Below are positions 32,071 to 32,273 of a stretch of 32,273 nucleotides of DNA, piece after piece. Within the stretch, counting starts at the first letter, position 1. Every line of letters starts with the position of its first letter. A program made the translations under genes and the position numbers. The stretch is from Singulisphaera sp. GP187 (GTDB lineage Bacteria > Planctomycetota > Planctomycetia > Gemmatales > Gemmataceae): contig CAMAUE010000053.1 in NCBI GenBank assembly GCA_945861245.1, positions 1-32,273 of the forward strand, in the 5' to 3' direction. The notes below the pieces were generated by a model. That model had not been told where the DNA came from. It saw nothing but the letters and a program-made list of their open reading frames with translations, and made no database searches.

Positions 32071-32273
32071 CACGGACATGTTGCTCATGTTAAAAAGGGA
32101 TGAGCGAGATGAGCGACATCCACCACCACTTACTTCGTGCGTGGCTCTGACAATACGGCCCACGGACGAATCGCATGGACTGCACAGATCCTACGCATCA
32201 ATTTGTGGCGAGGTTGGATGCATCTCCAATCCATGCTTGACGGCGCAGCCGCTCTCGGCATCACGGAGATGTG

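Larger units (their letters stand above)
31571..32203. mobile_element. 633-bp non-coding segment bounded by 40-bp inverted repeats
   Basis: 31571-31610 and 32164-32203 are inverted copies at 37 of 40 positions (end sequence AATTGATGCGTAGGATCTG). Inside, 31689-31732 and 32078-32122 are a second inverted pair, so the long arms are partly mirror-symmetric. A family A hairpin lies in the left arm and two tandem 78-bp units in the centre. Nothing protein-like is visible. It fills most of the gene-free end of the window, upstream of nirBD. Either an element that collected other repeats or a stepwise-built repeat cluster would fit. Confidence 0.5.

Noticed and set aside
31759..32163. Minus-strand open frame of 134 codons with internally repeated peptide (AYLRWSKYGRL)
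   Set aside because: The peptide repeats simply translate the two tandem 78-bp hairpin units; no start context or domain supports a gene.
32218..32273. Possible gene start at the right edge (ATG CAT CTC...)
   Set aside because: Only 18 codons are visible, without a ribosome binding site; a coding call cannot be supported.

Overview
The window looks like a chromosomal segment of a GC-rich planctomycete. Evidence is the set of lineage-typical secreted families: PSCyt1/DUF1549/DUF1553 proteins (one partial and three complete), a DUF1501 protein, a formylglycine-type sulfatase, a carboxypeptidase-regulatory-like lipoprotein, and secreted WD40 and HEAT proteins. LpxC and an OmpH/Skp-like protein imply an outer membrane with lipid A. 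The species cannot be named from sequence alone; a Gemmata- or Pirellula-like lineage is an inference.

Layout. 1-560 (minus) is the 5' part of a Big2/DUF1549-type secreted protein, followed by a tRNA-Ser(GCU) on the minus strand. 1075-11189 is a plus-strand run: PSCyt1-DUF1549-DUF1553 protein, small membrane protein, DUF1549-DUF1553 protein, secreted amidohydrolase, SGNH-like secreted protein and an ABC-2 type permease. 11253-12812 (minus) is a DcuC-like dicarboxylate carrier followed by a start-less coding remnant. 13024-15794 holds a sulfatase (plus), maf (minus) and a concanavalin-like secreted protein (plus). 15885-18578 (minus) holds another PSCyt1-DUF1549-DUF1553 protein and a lipoprotein. 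19045-22113 (plus) is an envelope cluster: OmpH/Skp, LpxC and a Gfo/Idh/MocA oxidoreductase that could be a GnnA-like lipid A enzyme. 22656-26592 (plus) encodes a WD40 propeller, a HEAT-repeat protein and a DUF1501 protein. 26973-31397 (minus) encodes a stand-alone type III polyketide synthase and a fused NirB-NirD assimilatory nitrite reductase. The last 0.9 kb is repeat-rich and non-coding.

The most unusual property is the density of long, near-perfect hairpin elements between genes. At least three dispersed families recur: A, with core GGAAGCGTRAGCGACGG and a conserved loop; B, with arms starting GTTTAGCCGCTCGCC; and C, with core GCTAAGCCGCAAGCGGC directly upstream of starts. One B copy sits in frame inside a DUF1553 domain. 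Others reach into the last codon or stop codon of sulfatase, maf and permease genes. Single elements include a 137-bp MITE-like hairpin with 47-bp arms (22317-22453), two loop-less palindromes, and a 633-bp segment bounded by 40-bp inverted repeats (31571-32203). No transposase, CRISPR array or phage gene was seen, so any mobilising enzyme would have to be elsewhere.
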